DNA of 64,000 nucleotides. Source: Spiribacter salilacus (GTDB taxonomy: Bacteria > Pseudomonadota > Gammaproteobacteria > Nitrococcales > Nitrococcaceae). The DNA is taken from assembly GCF_009649225.1 (NCBI RefSeq), contig NZ_WJPP01000004.1, positions 1-64,000 of the forward strand, written 5' to 3'. The position numbers were made by a program, and so were the translations under genes. The notes below the pieces were generated by a model. That model was given only the letters and a program-made list of their open reading frames with translations, was not told the DNA's origin and did no database searches. Shown here piece after piece: positions 48,744-57,813 of this stretch (the stretch's first letter is position 1; every line of letters starts with the position of its first letter).

Positions 48744-49708
48744 GGACGCAGACATCCTGTTAGCCGAATGGCCTCTTCAATAGCGGCTATTAAGCTGCCT
48801 GCGCTTGCTTGGCCTGATCCGGCCAGATCAAGTGCTGTGCCATGGTCAACGGAAGTTCGAATAATCGGTAAACCCAGCGTGATGTTAACAGCATGCCCAA
48901 ACCCGACATGCTTGAGTACAGGCAACCCTTGATCGTGATACATCGCCAATACAGCATCTGCCGTTGCTAAATGCGGTGGTGTAAATAGTGTATCGGCGGG
49001 TAGTGGTCCGATAAGGTTCATTCCCTCCGCTCGGAGTTTATCAAGCACAGGAGTAATGATGTTTTGCTCCTCATCACCCAGATGACCTTGCTCGCCGGCA
49101 TGCGGGTTGAGGCCCGCCACCAAAATTGTGGGATGCAGGATGGCATAACGATCAGTCAAATCGGCAGCCAAGATTCTTAGGATGCGCTCCAGACGCTCTG
49201 CAGTAACCAGATCTGCCACTTTGCGAAGGGGGACATGGGTGGTTAGTAGGGCAACGCGTAGCTGGCCGGCCGCAAGCATCATCACGGGTAGGGGGGCGGC
49301 AGTCAGATTCGCTAGGTATTCGGTGTGCCCTGTGAAAGGAATGCCGGCATCGTTAATGACGCCCTTATGCACAGGGCCGGTGACCATGGCGCTAAATTGG
49401 CCATTCAGGCAGCCCTCAGCCGCAATGCGTAAGGTTTCAAGCACATACGCGGCATTGGCCGGGTTTAAGGTGCCCGGTATAACGGGCTTAGCTACCTGCA
49501 CGGGCAAACACTCCAGCGTGCCTGGCGCGGGCAGCGGGTCTATCGAAGCAAAGGGCACACTAGGGCAGCCGGCTTGCCTAAGAACTTGAGGGTCTGCAAT
49601 GGCCACAAGCCGCACGTTAGGGTACCGCGGTGCTAGGTCTTTAAGCAGCTCAGGCCCAATCCCTGCGGGCTCACCCGGGGTGACGGCAATGCAGGGGCGA
49701 GTCGGCAT
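48740..49708 (-). CDS. pdxA: 4-hydroxythreonine-4-phosphate dehydrogenase
   Basis: NAD-dependent oxidation of 4-phosphohydroxythreonine in pyridoxal phosphate synthesis. The product is 322 residues. It starts with VTPGEPAGIGPEL. The metal-binding histidines are found in MVTGPVHKGVINDAG, YHDQGLPVLKHVGFG and SVDHGTALDLAGSG. The start overlaps the surA stop by one base and the stop overlaps rsmA by four. Confidence 0.95.
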   Translation of the reverse strand: MPTRPCIAVTPGEPAGIGPELLKDLAPRYPNVRLVAIADPQVLRQAGCPSVPFASIDPLPAPGTLECLPVQVAKPVIPGTLNPANAAYVLETLRIAAEGCLNGQFSAMVTGPVHKGVINDAGIPFTGHTEYLANLTAAPLPVMMLAAGQLRVALLTTHVPLRKVADLVTAERLERILRILAADLTDRYAILHPTILVAGLNPHAGEQGHLGDEEQNIITPVLDKLRAEGMNLIGPLPADTLFTPPHLATADAVLAMYHDQGLPVLKHVGFGHAVNITLGLPIIRTSVDHGTALDLAGSGQASAGSLIAAIEEAIRLTGCLRP

Positions 49709-50985
49709 TACAGCGTATCGAGTCGAATCTCGACATAAGCTTCTTCGCGAAGCTCACGCAGCCAAAGCTCGGTTTCCTCTTCTTCTTTGCTGCGCCGTAC
49801 CGATTCGGCGGCTTCTTCGCGCGCCATGCTCTCGCTTGCGTCGACTTCTCGGCGATCGAGCACCTCTACAATATGCCAGCCCGCGCTGGTTCGGAAAGGC
49901 TCGCTGAGCTCACCAGGTGATAGTCGGGTTACTTCATCAGCAAACTCAGGCAACATGCTGGCAGGGTCAAACCAGCCAAGCTCACCGCCGTTACTGGCGC
50001 TACCAACATCGTCAGAGTTGGCACGGGCAAGCTCGGCAAAGTCAGCACCGTTAGCAATGCGAAGATGCAGACTTTCAGCGCGAAGCCGAGCATCGGTATT
50101 AGTCACAATTTCGTCAGGCGAGATCAGGATATGCCGGGCTTTGGTTTGCTCAACAATGCGCAAGTCGCCATCCCGTTTATCGCTGATCCGCAGAATCTGA
50201 AACCCACTGGGTGTGCGTATAACCGGGCTGATATCGCCTGCCTCCAGCCCACTCAGGGCCTCGTTAATGGCAGACGGAAGTTGCGAGGCAAGACGCCAGC
50301 CAAGGTCTCCACCGTTGAGTGCATTGCTAGCATCGGACTCTGCAGCAGCCAGGCTGGAGAAATCGGCACCATCGAGCAATTGCTCGCGGATCGATTCTGC
50401 ACGCGCGCGCGCCTCATCAATTGTATCGGCGGATGCCGCTTCGGGCACACCAATTAGAATTTGCCCAAGCCGTAGCTCATCGCCGCGCCCGCCTGAGCGT
50501 TCCATAAACTGCTCAATTTCTTGCTCTGTTACATCAATACGTTGGGACATGACTTGTTGACGTAAGCGACTAATCACAATTTCGCGACGAATTTGCTCGC
50601 GAAACTCGGCCATGTTTAAACCTTCAGTGGCCAGCGCATCACGCAGTCCGGTTAGGCTCAGGTTGTTGTTTTCTGCAACGCGGCGCACGGCGGCATCTAG
50701 CGTTGTACTATCAACCTGAATACCCAGTCGCTCGGCTTGATTGAGCTGCAGCTGCTGCGTGATGAGCCGCTCGAGAACCTGTCGACGCAGTTCGTCATCG
50801 GGTGGCATTTGAACGCCACGCTCTTGTAGCTCTAGACGCACGGCAACCTGTTCGGCTTCGAGTTCTGAAGACAGAATGACCGTGTCGTTGACCACTGCCA
50901 CGATGCGCTCCAGCAAGACCTCTTCGGCCTGTGCGGATAAAGCACTAAAGACTAGCAGCCACGCCGCTAAAACTGCTCGTCGCAT
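49708..50985 (-). CDS. surA: Periplasmic chaperone / peptidyl-prolyl isomerase SurA
   Basis: Main periplasmic chaperone for outer membrane beta-barrels, including LptD encoded just upstream. The product is 425 residues. A signal peptide (residues 1-20) ends ALSAQA before EEVLLERIVAVVNDTVI. The N-terminal chaperone domain is followed by two parvulin domains: near 172-275 (LGQILIGVPE...GGDLGWR) and near 280-380 (KARHILISPDE...GGELGWFDP). The start ATG is preceded by GGGAGAGGG, 18 bases after lptD. Confidence 0.95.
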   Translation of the reverse strand: MRRAVLAAWLLVFSALSAQAEEVLLERIVAVVNDTVILSSELEAEQVAVRLELQERGVQMPPDDELRRQVLERLITQQLQLNQAERLGIQVDSTTLDAAVRRVAENNNLSLTGLRDALATEGLNMAEFREQIRREIVISRLRQQVMSQRIDVTEQEIEQFMERSGGRGDELRLGQILIGVPEAASADTIDEARARAESIREQLLDGADFSSLAAAESDASNALNGGDLGWRLASQLPSAINEALSGLEAGDISPVIRTPSGFQILRISDKRDGDLRIVEQTKARHILISPDEIVTNTDARLRAESLHLRIANGADFAELARANSDDVGSASNGGELGWFDPASMLPEFADEVTRLSPGELSEPFRTSAGWHIVEVLDRREVDASESMAREEAAESVRRSKEEEETELWLRELREEAYVEIRLDTL

Positions 50986-51003
50986 GAACCCTCTCCCATC
51001 AAA

Positions 51004-53244
51004 TCAATAACCAAATGAATTGGGGCCATAGCCATCAATTTCATTACGCAAGAAGCCAACAACGCTATCGCCAAAGCCAGCAAGCCCTTTGAGCTCAATT
51101 TCCAGCATGATTTCTTTGCCTAAATCAGCGCCACTAGAAAATGGGTTTCGCTCTATTTGCTCACGCTGGACTAAGCGTACGGCATAGCAACAGCCATCTT
51201 GTTGAATGCCAAAGAATCGCTGACGGACCTCGTCATCAATAAAATCTTGTGTGATGCCGCCAAATACGCGCCAGTGCGCATTGATTGGAGTGGCAAAACT
51301 TAGCTCACCTTGATCCAGTACACGCTCACCGTCAACGTCTCTCTGCCTTAGCGCCACGTTGACGACCTGAGTGTGGGTACCTTGCCAGCGTAACAGCGTA
51401 CGCAGCCCGGTATTACCGCTATCCTCTGGGTCCCAGCGGTAGTCGGCCTCCGCGCTAAAGCCCTGCGGGAGGTTTAACGTGAGCTCAAGGACAACCTCTG
51501 ATTCGTCACGCTCGGGTTCGCCATCGGCCGCCGTTGTTCGATCGGATAGATAAAAAATTTGCCCACCCGAAAAGCGAAGATACTCCTCTCCGGTGCCCTC
51601 ATCGAGATATCGTGTGGTGGCGCCAACGCTAAGGCGATCACCATCTTCTACGCGGTCAGGGCCGCTGAAGGCATTATCGCGAAACAGCCGGCTAAAGCTG
51701 ATTCCAGAACCACCGGTGTCAAAGTTTGGCAGGTCTTCTTGATCTTCGGTGGGCGCGCCACGAAAGAAAACACGGGGTTCAAGCGTTTGATAAACCCCTG
51801 CAAATGAGTTGGCCTGACGCTCAAAAAACATGCCCGAGTCAACGGTATAGACGGGCATAGATCGGGTGGGTGAGCCATCAGCACCGGGCTCAGTCCCGGT
51901 TAAATCATAGGCGGTGTAGCGCCACGCCAAAGCGGGCTCAACATAATAGCCAAGCGTTCGCCAGGGCAGCGAAAGCCGAGGCGTCATATCAATGCGCCTG
52001 CCTTGAACGCGTGAGGAATCTGGATGATCAAACTCTGTGATTTCGGCATTAAAGGTGTAGTCCAACAGCCCTGTATCCTGCGTTGGATCGTACCCAAAGC
52101 GAATGCGGGGGACGCGCGCGTAAGGTTGGTTAAATTCACTAATTCGATTATCGACTTGTTGCCAAGATTGCGCGTCAATTGAAGAAGAGAATCCATAATC
52201 GGACCAAGATAAGGACGCATCGCTTAAGAGAAACCGTGAGGCCCGATAGTCCACGTTATCGCCAAAGTCATTACTAAAAGCCACATCACTAACGCGGCGC
52301 TGATTGAGGTTGCCGCGAATACTGCTACCGATGCTGAGCCGATGTGACTGATTAATCGCCCAGCGGTCATCTCCGTAGATATCGTCAGACGGTAGGTAAC
52401 CGCCACTAATTTCACCCTCAAGCGTTTCTTCTAAATAGCGAAACTCGCCATCGAGCAGTGCGCCACGGTCGGCATACCAAATTGGTGTAATGGTGGCGTC
52501 GCGGTTGGGTGCGATATTCCAGTACCACGGCAGCGCAAGGGTTAAACCATTTTCGGTGGAATCAGCGAGGGTGGGTGCCAAAAAGCCAGTCATCCGCTCG
52601 CTACCCACGGGAAAGCGCAAATACGGCGTATAAAACACCGGCACGTCATACAATGAAATAACGGTATTCCATGCCTGTCCTTGCCGAGTTTCATTATCAA
52701 TACTCGCGCGTGCCGCGCTCATTTGCCAGATTTCTGCATCGGGATTGCAGGTGCTTAGCGTAAGCCGCTCGTAACGCGTTCGCATGACATCCTCGCGTAC
52801 TACGGCATCAGCGGTGCCTTGCATGTGACCAATATTGATTCGATATTCCGAAACTTCTTCAAATCGTCCTCGATCATCATCCAGCCAATAGCTAGCGCGC
52901 TCACCGGCAATCAAAAGGTCCGTCTCAAGTAAAGACACATTCCCTGTAGCATCCACCCGAGTGGTGTCTCGGTTATATGTGAGTTGCTCACTGCGAATTG
53001 ATTGATCCGCCCGCTGCAACTGAGCATTACCGATAAGCTGATAAACCGGAGGCTCGTTGGAGAATTCACTACGATCCGCCGTAGCTACGATGGGTGTATC
53101 GGGGGCATCACGTTCAGCCGGGTTGCCATCAACCGGTGGCAGCAGAGGGGCGCCGCAAAGGGCCCATCGCCCACTTTGTTGGGCTGTGGCAGGGCTGGCA
53201 AGTGCAATGAGCACAAGTACGATGAAAAGCTGTTTTATTGTCAT
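51004..53244 (-). CDS. lptD: LPS-assembly protein LptD
   Basis: Outer membrane barrel that, with LptE, inserts LPS into the outer leaflet. The product is 746 residues. A signal peptide ends ASPATA before QQSGRW. A periplasmic jelly-roll domain (about residues 50-170) and a large barrel follow. The four disulfide cysteines of E. coli LptD all have counterparts: Cys30, Cys166 and the adjacent pair Cys685-Cys686 (DGCCYAVR). ATG 53244 is chosen; an in-frame TTG at 53253 is possible. Neither has a strong ribosome binding site. It is the first gene of the surA-pdxA-rsmA-apaH unit and diverges from amgK. Confidence 0.94.
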   Translation of the reverse strand: MTIKQLFIVLVLIALASPATAQQSGRWALCGAPLLPPVDGNPAERDAPDTPIVATADRSEFSNEPPVYQLIGNAQLQRADQSIRSEQLTYNRDTTRVDATGNVSLLETDLLIAGERASYWLDDDRGRFEEVSEYRINIGHMQGTADAVVREDVMRTRYERLTLSTCNPDAEIWQMSAARASIDNETRQGQAWNTVISLYDVPVFYTPYLRFPVGSERMTGFLAPTLADSTENGLTLALPWYWNIAPNRDATITPIWYADRGALLDGEFRYLEETLEGEISGGYLPSDDIYGDDRWAINQSHRLSIGSSIRGNLNQRRVSDVAFSNDFGDNVDYRASRFLLSDASLSWSDYGFSSSIDAQSWQQVDNRISEFNQPYARVPRIRFGYDPTQDTGLLDYTFNAEITEFDHPDSSRVQGRRIDMTPRLSLPWRTLGYYVEPALAWRYTAYDLTGTEPGADGSPTRSMPVYTVDSGMFFERQANSFAGVYQTLEPRVFFRGAPTEDQEDLPNFDTGGSGISFSRLFRDNAFSGPDRVEDGDRLSVGATTRYLDEGTGEEYLRFSGGQIFYLSDRTTAADGEPERDESEVVLELTLNLPQGFSAEADYRWDPEDSGNTGLRTLLRWQGTHTQVVNVALRQRDVDGERVLDQGELSFATPINAHWRVFGGITQDFIDDEVRQRFFGIQQDGCCYAVRLVQREQIERNPFSSGADLGKEIMLEIELKGLAGFGDSVVGFLRNEIDGYGPNSFGY

Positions 53245-53342
53245 TCGTTTCAATGTTCTGACCTGATTTTGCTCGTGGGGCAGATCGTTCGCAGATGAAA
53301 GGGTAACCTAAGGTCCGCGTCAGGGGCAGTAGGCAATCAAAA

Positions 53343-54320
53343 TTGAGTCAATTATCCACGATAAATAGAGAATCTGTAATTATAGATTGGTTAAATTCGC
53401 TGGGCTTTGAAAACCCCATGATTCAACCAATGACCGGTGATGCCGGAGCGCGCCGATATTATCGGTTACTTATGTCGGGGCAGGAGACGCGGGTGGTTAT
53501 GGATGCACCCGATCAAATTGAATCTTGCCGGGCCTATCTAAAAGTGGGTCAGTTAATGATTGAGGCGGGCCTGCACGTGCCGCAGGTGTATGCCGTTGAT
53601 CTTCGCAAAGGCTTGATATTGCTGGAAGATCTGGGCTCTAAAAGCTTCCTTGATGTATTTTTGAGTGGTGATCGATCGCCAGATGAGCTGATCAAAGCGG
53701 CATTAAATGCATTAGTGCAATGGCAGGTGATATCCCAACCTGAGGGCTTGGAGGTATTCGATGCCGCGAAAATGCGCAGCGAATTAGATCTTTTCCCCAA
53801 TTGGTATGTGCGTCATGCACAGCAGCATGAGCCAAACGATGCATGGTTTGAGCGCTGGAGTATGGCATGCAATAAATTATTGGAATTGCTGGCAAAACAG
53901 CCTCAGGCCTACGTGCATCGAGACTTTATGAGCCGGAATCTATTGATTAGCGAACCGATGCCGGGCGTGATTGACTTTCAAGACGCCTGCATCGGACCCG
54001 TCACCTATGATGTGCTCAGCCTGTTGCGAGATGCCTTTTGGAGTTTTTCTGAAGCGGATGAACAAACTTATTTGGATTATTACGCTCAGCGCTGTGCGTC
54101 CATGGGCGTTACTCTGCCGCCCAACTTGCCGCAGGCGGTAGATGTGATGGGCGTGCAGCGGCATTTTAAGGTGTTGGGGATATTTGCTCGGTTATGCTAT
54201 CGCGATGGTAAGCCGCATTATCTAGACGATGCGCCTCGATTTTTTAATTACCTAAACCGCGAGCTACAGGCAGACCCAGCGCTCGAAGCGTTTGCCGAAC
54301 TGCTCGCCGAGTTGCCATGA
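53343..54320 (+). CDS. amgK: N-acetylmuramate/N-acetylglucosamine kinase AmgK
   Basis: Anomeric sugar kinase of peptidoglycan recycling; it makes MurNAc-1-phosphate for MurU, bypassing de novo MurA and hence fosfomycin. The product is 325 residues of the aminoglycoside phosphotransferase fold, with ILLEDLGSKSFLDVF, the catalytic YVHRDFMSRNLL and the metal-binding GVIDFQDACIGPVTYDVLSL. The start must be TTG at 53343: an in-frame stop lies at 53304-53306 and there is no ATG or GTG between. It is divergent from lptD, as in Pseudomonas, and overlaps murU by four bases. Confidence 0.92.
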   Translation: MSQLSTINRESVIIDWLNSLGFENPMIQPMTGDAGARRYYRLLMSGQETRVVMDAPDQIESCRAYLKVGQLMIEAGLHVPQVYAVDLRKGLILLEDLGSKSFLDVFLSGDRSPDELIKAALNALVQWQVISQPEGLEVFDAAKMRSELDLFPNWYVRHAQQHEPNDAWFERWSMACNKLLELLAKQPQAYVHRDFMSRNLLISEPMPGVIDFQDACIGPVTYDVLSLLRDAFWSFSEADEQTYLDYYAQRCASMGVTLPPNLPQAVDVMGVQRHFKVLGIFARLCYRDGKPHYLDDAPRFFNYLNRELQADPALEAFAELLAELP

Positions 54321-54985
54321 ACGCCATGATTTTAGCGGCAGGCCGTGGAGAGCGAATGCGGCCATTATCCGATCACTGTCCAAAGCCTTTGTTGATGGCA
54401 GGGGGTAAGACCTTGCTCGAATGGCATTTGCAGCGCCTAAAAGCCGCTGGCTGCCAGCAGGTTGTGATTAATATCGCCTGGCTGGGTGAAAAAGTCCGAT
54501 CTCATTTGAACGCGATCGATTGGGATGGCATGGATATCGTGATTTCCGATGAGGGTGAGCAAGCATTGGAGACGGCAGGTGGGGTAATGCGAGCACTGCC
54601 TTTGTTGGGTGATGCGCCCTTTTGGTTGGTGAACGGTGATGTCTGGAGCGATTTTGATTTACGACAGTTGCCGATGCCCACCGCAAGGTCTGCAAGCCTT
54701 GCGGTGGTCGATAACCCACCCCATCACCCGCAGGGCGATTTTGTGATTGAGCAGGGGCGATTAAAAAATTCAGGCGCGGGTCAGCGTGTGACGTATGCGG
54801 GGTTGGGTTACTTTCACCCGAGTTTTTTTGATGGTCAGTCTGGTGGGGTGAAGCCGTTAGGCCCCTTGCTGCGCGAGGCCGCTGAGAAAGCGCAGTTGGC
54901 GGGTGTTCTGCATCAGGGGCGTTGGTGTGATGTGGGTACGCCTGCCCGATTAGCAGCTTTAGATGCATCGCTTAGCTTAGTTTGA
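54317..54985 (+). CDS. murU: N-acetylmuramate alpha-1-phosphate uridylyltransferase MurU
   Basis: Joins UTP and MurNAc-1-phosphate to UDP-MurNAc in wall recycling. The product is 222 residues, the normal length. The N-terminal nucleotidyltransferase signature is [20 protein letters not shown] (residues 5-24). [14 protein letters not shown] and the metal-binding [11 protein letters not shown] follow, and the end has [10 protein letters not shown]. It is coupled to amgK. Its last 73 bases overlap the 3' end of lipB on the other strand, so its C-terminal 23 residues are encoded opposite LipB's C-terminus. Confidence 0.92.
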   Translation: MNAMILAAGRGERMRPLSDHCPKPLLMAGGKTLLEWHLQRLKAAGCQQVVINIAWLGEKVRSHLNAIDWDGMDIVISDEGEQALETAGGVMRALPLLGDAPFWLVNGDVWSDFDLRQLPMPTARSASLAVVDNPPHHPQGDFVIEQGRLKNSGAGQRVTYAGLGYFHPSFFDGQSGGVKPLGPLLREAAEKAQLAGVLHQGRWCDVGTPARLAALDASLSLV

Positions 54986-55584
54986 AGCAGGCTCACGAGT
55001 TCGGTTGCTGCCTGTTTAGGCGTTTTCTGGACATTAAGACTCGCTAAATCAATAACCGCCATATCCGGATAACCGCAGGGGTTGATGCGAGTAAACGGCT
55101 CGAGATCCATATCGATATTGACTGCTAAGCCATGGTAGCTGCAGCCGCGACGAATCCGCAGACCCAGGGCGGCAATTTTTGCATCACCCACGTACACGCC
55201 CGGCGCGTCGGCACGCGGAGCCGCCGCGATACCAAAGTTAGCAAGCCAATCTACAACCGTATGCTCGAGTAAAGTAACGAATGCTCGGGCCCCAAGCCGA
55301 TAACGTTTGAGCTGCAATAGGGGGTAGATCACTACTTGCCCTGGGCCGTGGTAGGTAACTTGACCACCGCGATCCGTTTTAATAACGGGGATATCGCCTG
55401 GGGCTAGCACATGCTCACTGCGGCCCGCTTGACCAAGCGTGAAAACACGCGAATGCTCAAGCCACCAGATTTCATCGGGTGTGGTGTCGTCTCGCTCATC
55501 GGTGAACCGGCGCATTGCCTGCCAGGTTGGCGCATAATCGACCTGCCCCAGCGCCCTGACATGAATGCGCGGTGGGTCTATCAC
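54913..55584 (-). CDS. lipB: Octanoyl-ACP:protein N-octanoyltransferase LipB
   Basis: Transfers octanoyl groups from ACP to lipoyl domains, the first step of lipoate synthesis. The product is 223 residues. [19 protein letters not shown] is the signature. The catalytic lysine lies in [15 protein letters not shown] and the catalytic cysteine in [11 protein letters not shown]. It starts with GTG at 55584, overlapping the ybeD stop (GTGA). The last 24 or so residues lie opposite murU and are a variable tail. LipA is not in the window. Confidence 0.94.
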   Translation of the reverse strand: MIDPPRIHVRALGQVDYAPTWQAMRRFTDERDDTTPDEIWWLEHSRVFTLGQAGRSEHVLAPGDIPVIKTDRGGQVTYHGPGQVVIYPLLQLKRYRLGARAFVTLLEHTVVDWLANFGIAAAPRADAPGVYVGDAKIAALGLRIRRGCSYHGLAVNIDMDLEPFTRINPCGYPDMAVIDLASLNVQKTPKQAATELVSLLQTKLSDASKAANRAGVPTSHQRP

Positions 55585-55859
55585 AGCGCGGCGAGTATCG
55601 CCTGATGAGATTGGAGCTCTGCGTACATCTCATCAAGCTGAGTGCGGCTTTCTGCAATAATCGTAACGGTGACCGATAGAAAACGGCCGTTGCGACTGGG
55701 CCGTACTTGAACATCCTTTGTGTCGGTATTCGGCGCATGCCGGCTTACAATGCGCCAAACCGTTTGCTCGATGTTCGCATCGGCTCTGCCCATCGCTTTA
55801 ACGGGGTAGCGGCATGGGAAATCGATCGGTGAGGCGTTGCTGCTGTCTATTCCATCCAC
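55581..55859 (-). CDS. ybeD: YbeD family protein (DUF493)
   Basis: A small protein of 92 residues with the DUF493/YbeD fold pattern: [15 protein letters not shown], then [20 protein letters not shown], and [20 protein letters not shown]. The fold resembles ACT-like regulatory domains, and the function is unknown. Its constant place between dacA and lipB suggests a role near lipoate or wall metabolism but proves nothing. It starts with GTG at 55859, 13 bases inside dacA. Confidence 0.9.
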   Translation of the reverse strand: MDGIDSSNASPIDFPCRYPVKAMGRADANIEQTVWRIVSRHAPNTDTKDVQVRPSRNGRFLSVTVTIIAESRTQLDEMYAELQSHQAILAAL

Positions 55860-57004
55860 TGCAGAACACCATCAATGGCGCGCTTGATAATACCGGCTTG
55901 CTCAATGGCCTGAAGCGCAATCACATCTGTTTCTACGAGTACCTCATCATCTAGCGTGACCCGCAAGCGACCAAGGGCCTGGCCTGCCGCAACGGGCGCT
56001 TCAATGGATGAATTTACCTCGATACTGGCATTGAGGTTGTCGTAACTGCGGGTGGGGATGAGGACGTTGATATCTGTCTCGACGCCTAAATCGACCAACT
56101 CTGTAACGCCTTTCCAAACCCGGGCCTGCTCAACGGGTTGTCCGGCCGCATAAAGGGTATGACTTTCAAAGAATCGGTAGCCATAGTTGAGCAAGGCCTG
56201 CGACTGTTCAATACGGTCATTGGGGCTATCAGCGGCCATGACTACCGATATTAGACGCATACCTTCACGCTCAGCCGAGGTTGCCAGGCAGTATCCCGCC
56301 GCCTCGGTATAGCCAGTTTTCACCCCATCAACGCTGGGGTCTCTCCAGAGCATTCGATTGCGGTTGAATTGCTCAATTTCGTTCCAAGTGAATACGCGCT
56401 CTGAGTATAGTTCGTAGTATTCAGGAAAACGCTGAATAAGCGCTCGAACCAAAATGGCAGTATCTGCTGCAGACGAGTAATGATCGGGAGATGGCAGCCC
56501 AGCCGCATTTGTGTAATTGGTCTGCGTCATGCCAAGCTCGGCTGCATACTGATTCATGACGGCTGCAAAGGTTTCTTCAGTACCGGCAATATGCTCAGCG
56601 AGTGCAACACTGGCATCGTTGCCGGATTGAATGATCATGCCGCGCAGTAGATTTTCGACCGAGACTCGATCGCCCACCTCGATGAACATGCGCGAGCCGG
56701 TTGCCCGCCAGGCCTTTTCGCTGATAAGCACCTCATCGTTGAGGTTGAGGTTACCAGCAGCCAGCTCACTAAAGACCACAAACGCCGTCATGATCTTAGT
56801 CAGACTGGCAGGGTCGCGCGGGTCGTTGCTGTTTTGGTCAACCAGTAATTCACCAGAGCCAAAGTCCATCAAGATATAGGAATCTGAGGCAAGGCTTGGT
56901 GGCGCCGGAATGGGGATGCTTTGGGTTTGCGCCGTGGCCGATAAGCTGACCAAAGTCAGCAATACAACACCGAGCATTGTTTGGGTTAAGCGGCGCAAGG
57001 TCAT
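55847..57004 (-). CDS. dacA: D-alanyl-D-alanine carboxypeptidase (PBP5/6 family)
   Basis: Trims the terminal D-Ala of peptidoglycan stems in the periplasm. The product is 385 residues. A signal peptide ends SLSATA before QTQSIP. The active site motifs are SLTK (Ser67, Lys70), SGN (127-129) and KTG (229-231). A C-terminal PBP5 domain follows, and the last residues ([13 protein letters not shown]) form an amphipathic tail like the PBP5 membrane anchor. It overlaps rlpA by four bases. Confidence 0.95.
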   Translation of the reverse strand: MTLRRLTQTMLGVVLLTLVSLSATAQTQSIPIPAPPSLASDSYILMDFGSGELLVDQNSNDPRDPASLTKIMTAFVVFSELAAGNLNLNDEVLISEKAWRATGSRMFIEVGDRVSVENLLRGMIIQSGNDASVALAEHIAGTEETFAAVMNQYAAELGMTQTNYTNAAGLPSPDHYSSAADTAILVRALIQRFPEYYELYSERVFTWNEIEQFNRNRMLWRDPSVDGVKTGYTEAAGYCLATSAEREGMRLISVVMAADSPNDRIEQSQALLNYGYRFFESHTLYAAGQPVEQARVWKGVTELVDLGVETDINVLIPTRSYDNLNASIEVNSSIEAPVAAGQALGRLRVTLDDEVLVETDVIALQAIEQAGIIKRAIDGVLQWME

Positions 57005-57813
57005 GGACGAGTTCCTGATTCGTTGGAGACAACAACATGGCCCATGCCAAAGCGTGAGCCGGCCAGTTCATTGGTTACCTTATCCACAGCGGCCACACCG
57101 TGTAGTGGCCCTAAGCGAACCCGATGCAAACCATCAGCACCGCTTTCTACCACAGCGGGTGCGGAGAGCCCTGCGCGGGTTAGTTGTTGCTGTAGTTCAG
57201 CGGCGTTATTGGCGCTACCGAAGGCAGCCAGCTGTAGATAGTAAACCTCATTTGAGGGTTCATCGGCGGTTGCCGTGGTTTCGGGTGAGAGCGCACGAAT
57301 TTCCACTGGGGCAGTGCCTTTTTCCATCATGCCGAGCTTAGCTGCCGCGGCATAGGATAAGTCAATAATGCGATCACCCACGAATGGTCCACGGTCATTC
57401 ACTTTCACGACGATTCGCTGCCCGGTTTCAAGGTGTCTAACCTCAACCCAAGTTGGCAGGGGCAGATGCTTGTGCGCCGCGGTCATCGCGTACATATCGT
57501 AGGCCTCGCCACTTGAAGTACGCTCGCCATGAAAATTTTTGCCGTACCAAGAGGCGGTGCCACGCTCTCGATGGCCCTCAGCGCTATCCATTACGCGGTA
57601 AACTTTGCCAAACACCTCATACTCACGGGGGTTACCGTAACGGGAGCGTGCCGCAACCTGAGGAACAGCATCTGGAATGGCGCTGGGGTCTGCAATGTGG
57701 CTGCCGGGTCCATCGCCCACTGCGCGGCCGAGTTCTGGGCCGGGGGTGCTACACCCAACAATCAGCAATGCCGCAAAAAAGGGGATTCCCTTGATGAAAT
57801 GACGATTACTCAT
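57001..57813 (-). CDS. rlpA: Septal ring lytic transglycosylase RlpA
   Basis: Outer membrane lipoprotein that cleaves denuded glycan strands at the septum in Pseudomonas; in E. coli the activity is not evident. The product is 270 residues. The lipobox is IVGC (Cys21). A double-psi beta-barrel domain holds GTASWYGKNFHGERTSSGE and VKVNDRGPFVGDRIIDLS. A C-terminal SPOR domain (YYLQLAAFGSANNAAELQQQ) binds denuded glycan. It overlaps dacA and mltB by four bases each. Confidence 0.94.
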   Translation of the reverse strand: MSNRHFIKGIPFFAALLIVGCSTPGPELGRAVGDGPGSHIADPSAIPDAVPQVAARSRYGNPREYEVFGKVYRVMDSAEGHRERGTASWYGKNFHGERTSSGEAYDMYAMTAAHKHLPLPTWVEVRHLETGQRIVVKVNDRGPFVGDRIIDLSYAAAAKLGMMEKGTAPVEIRALSPETTATADEPSNEVYYLQLAAFGSANNAAELQQQLTRAGLSAPAVVESGADGLHRVRLGPLHGVAAVDKVTNELAGSRFGMGHVVVSNESGTRP

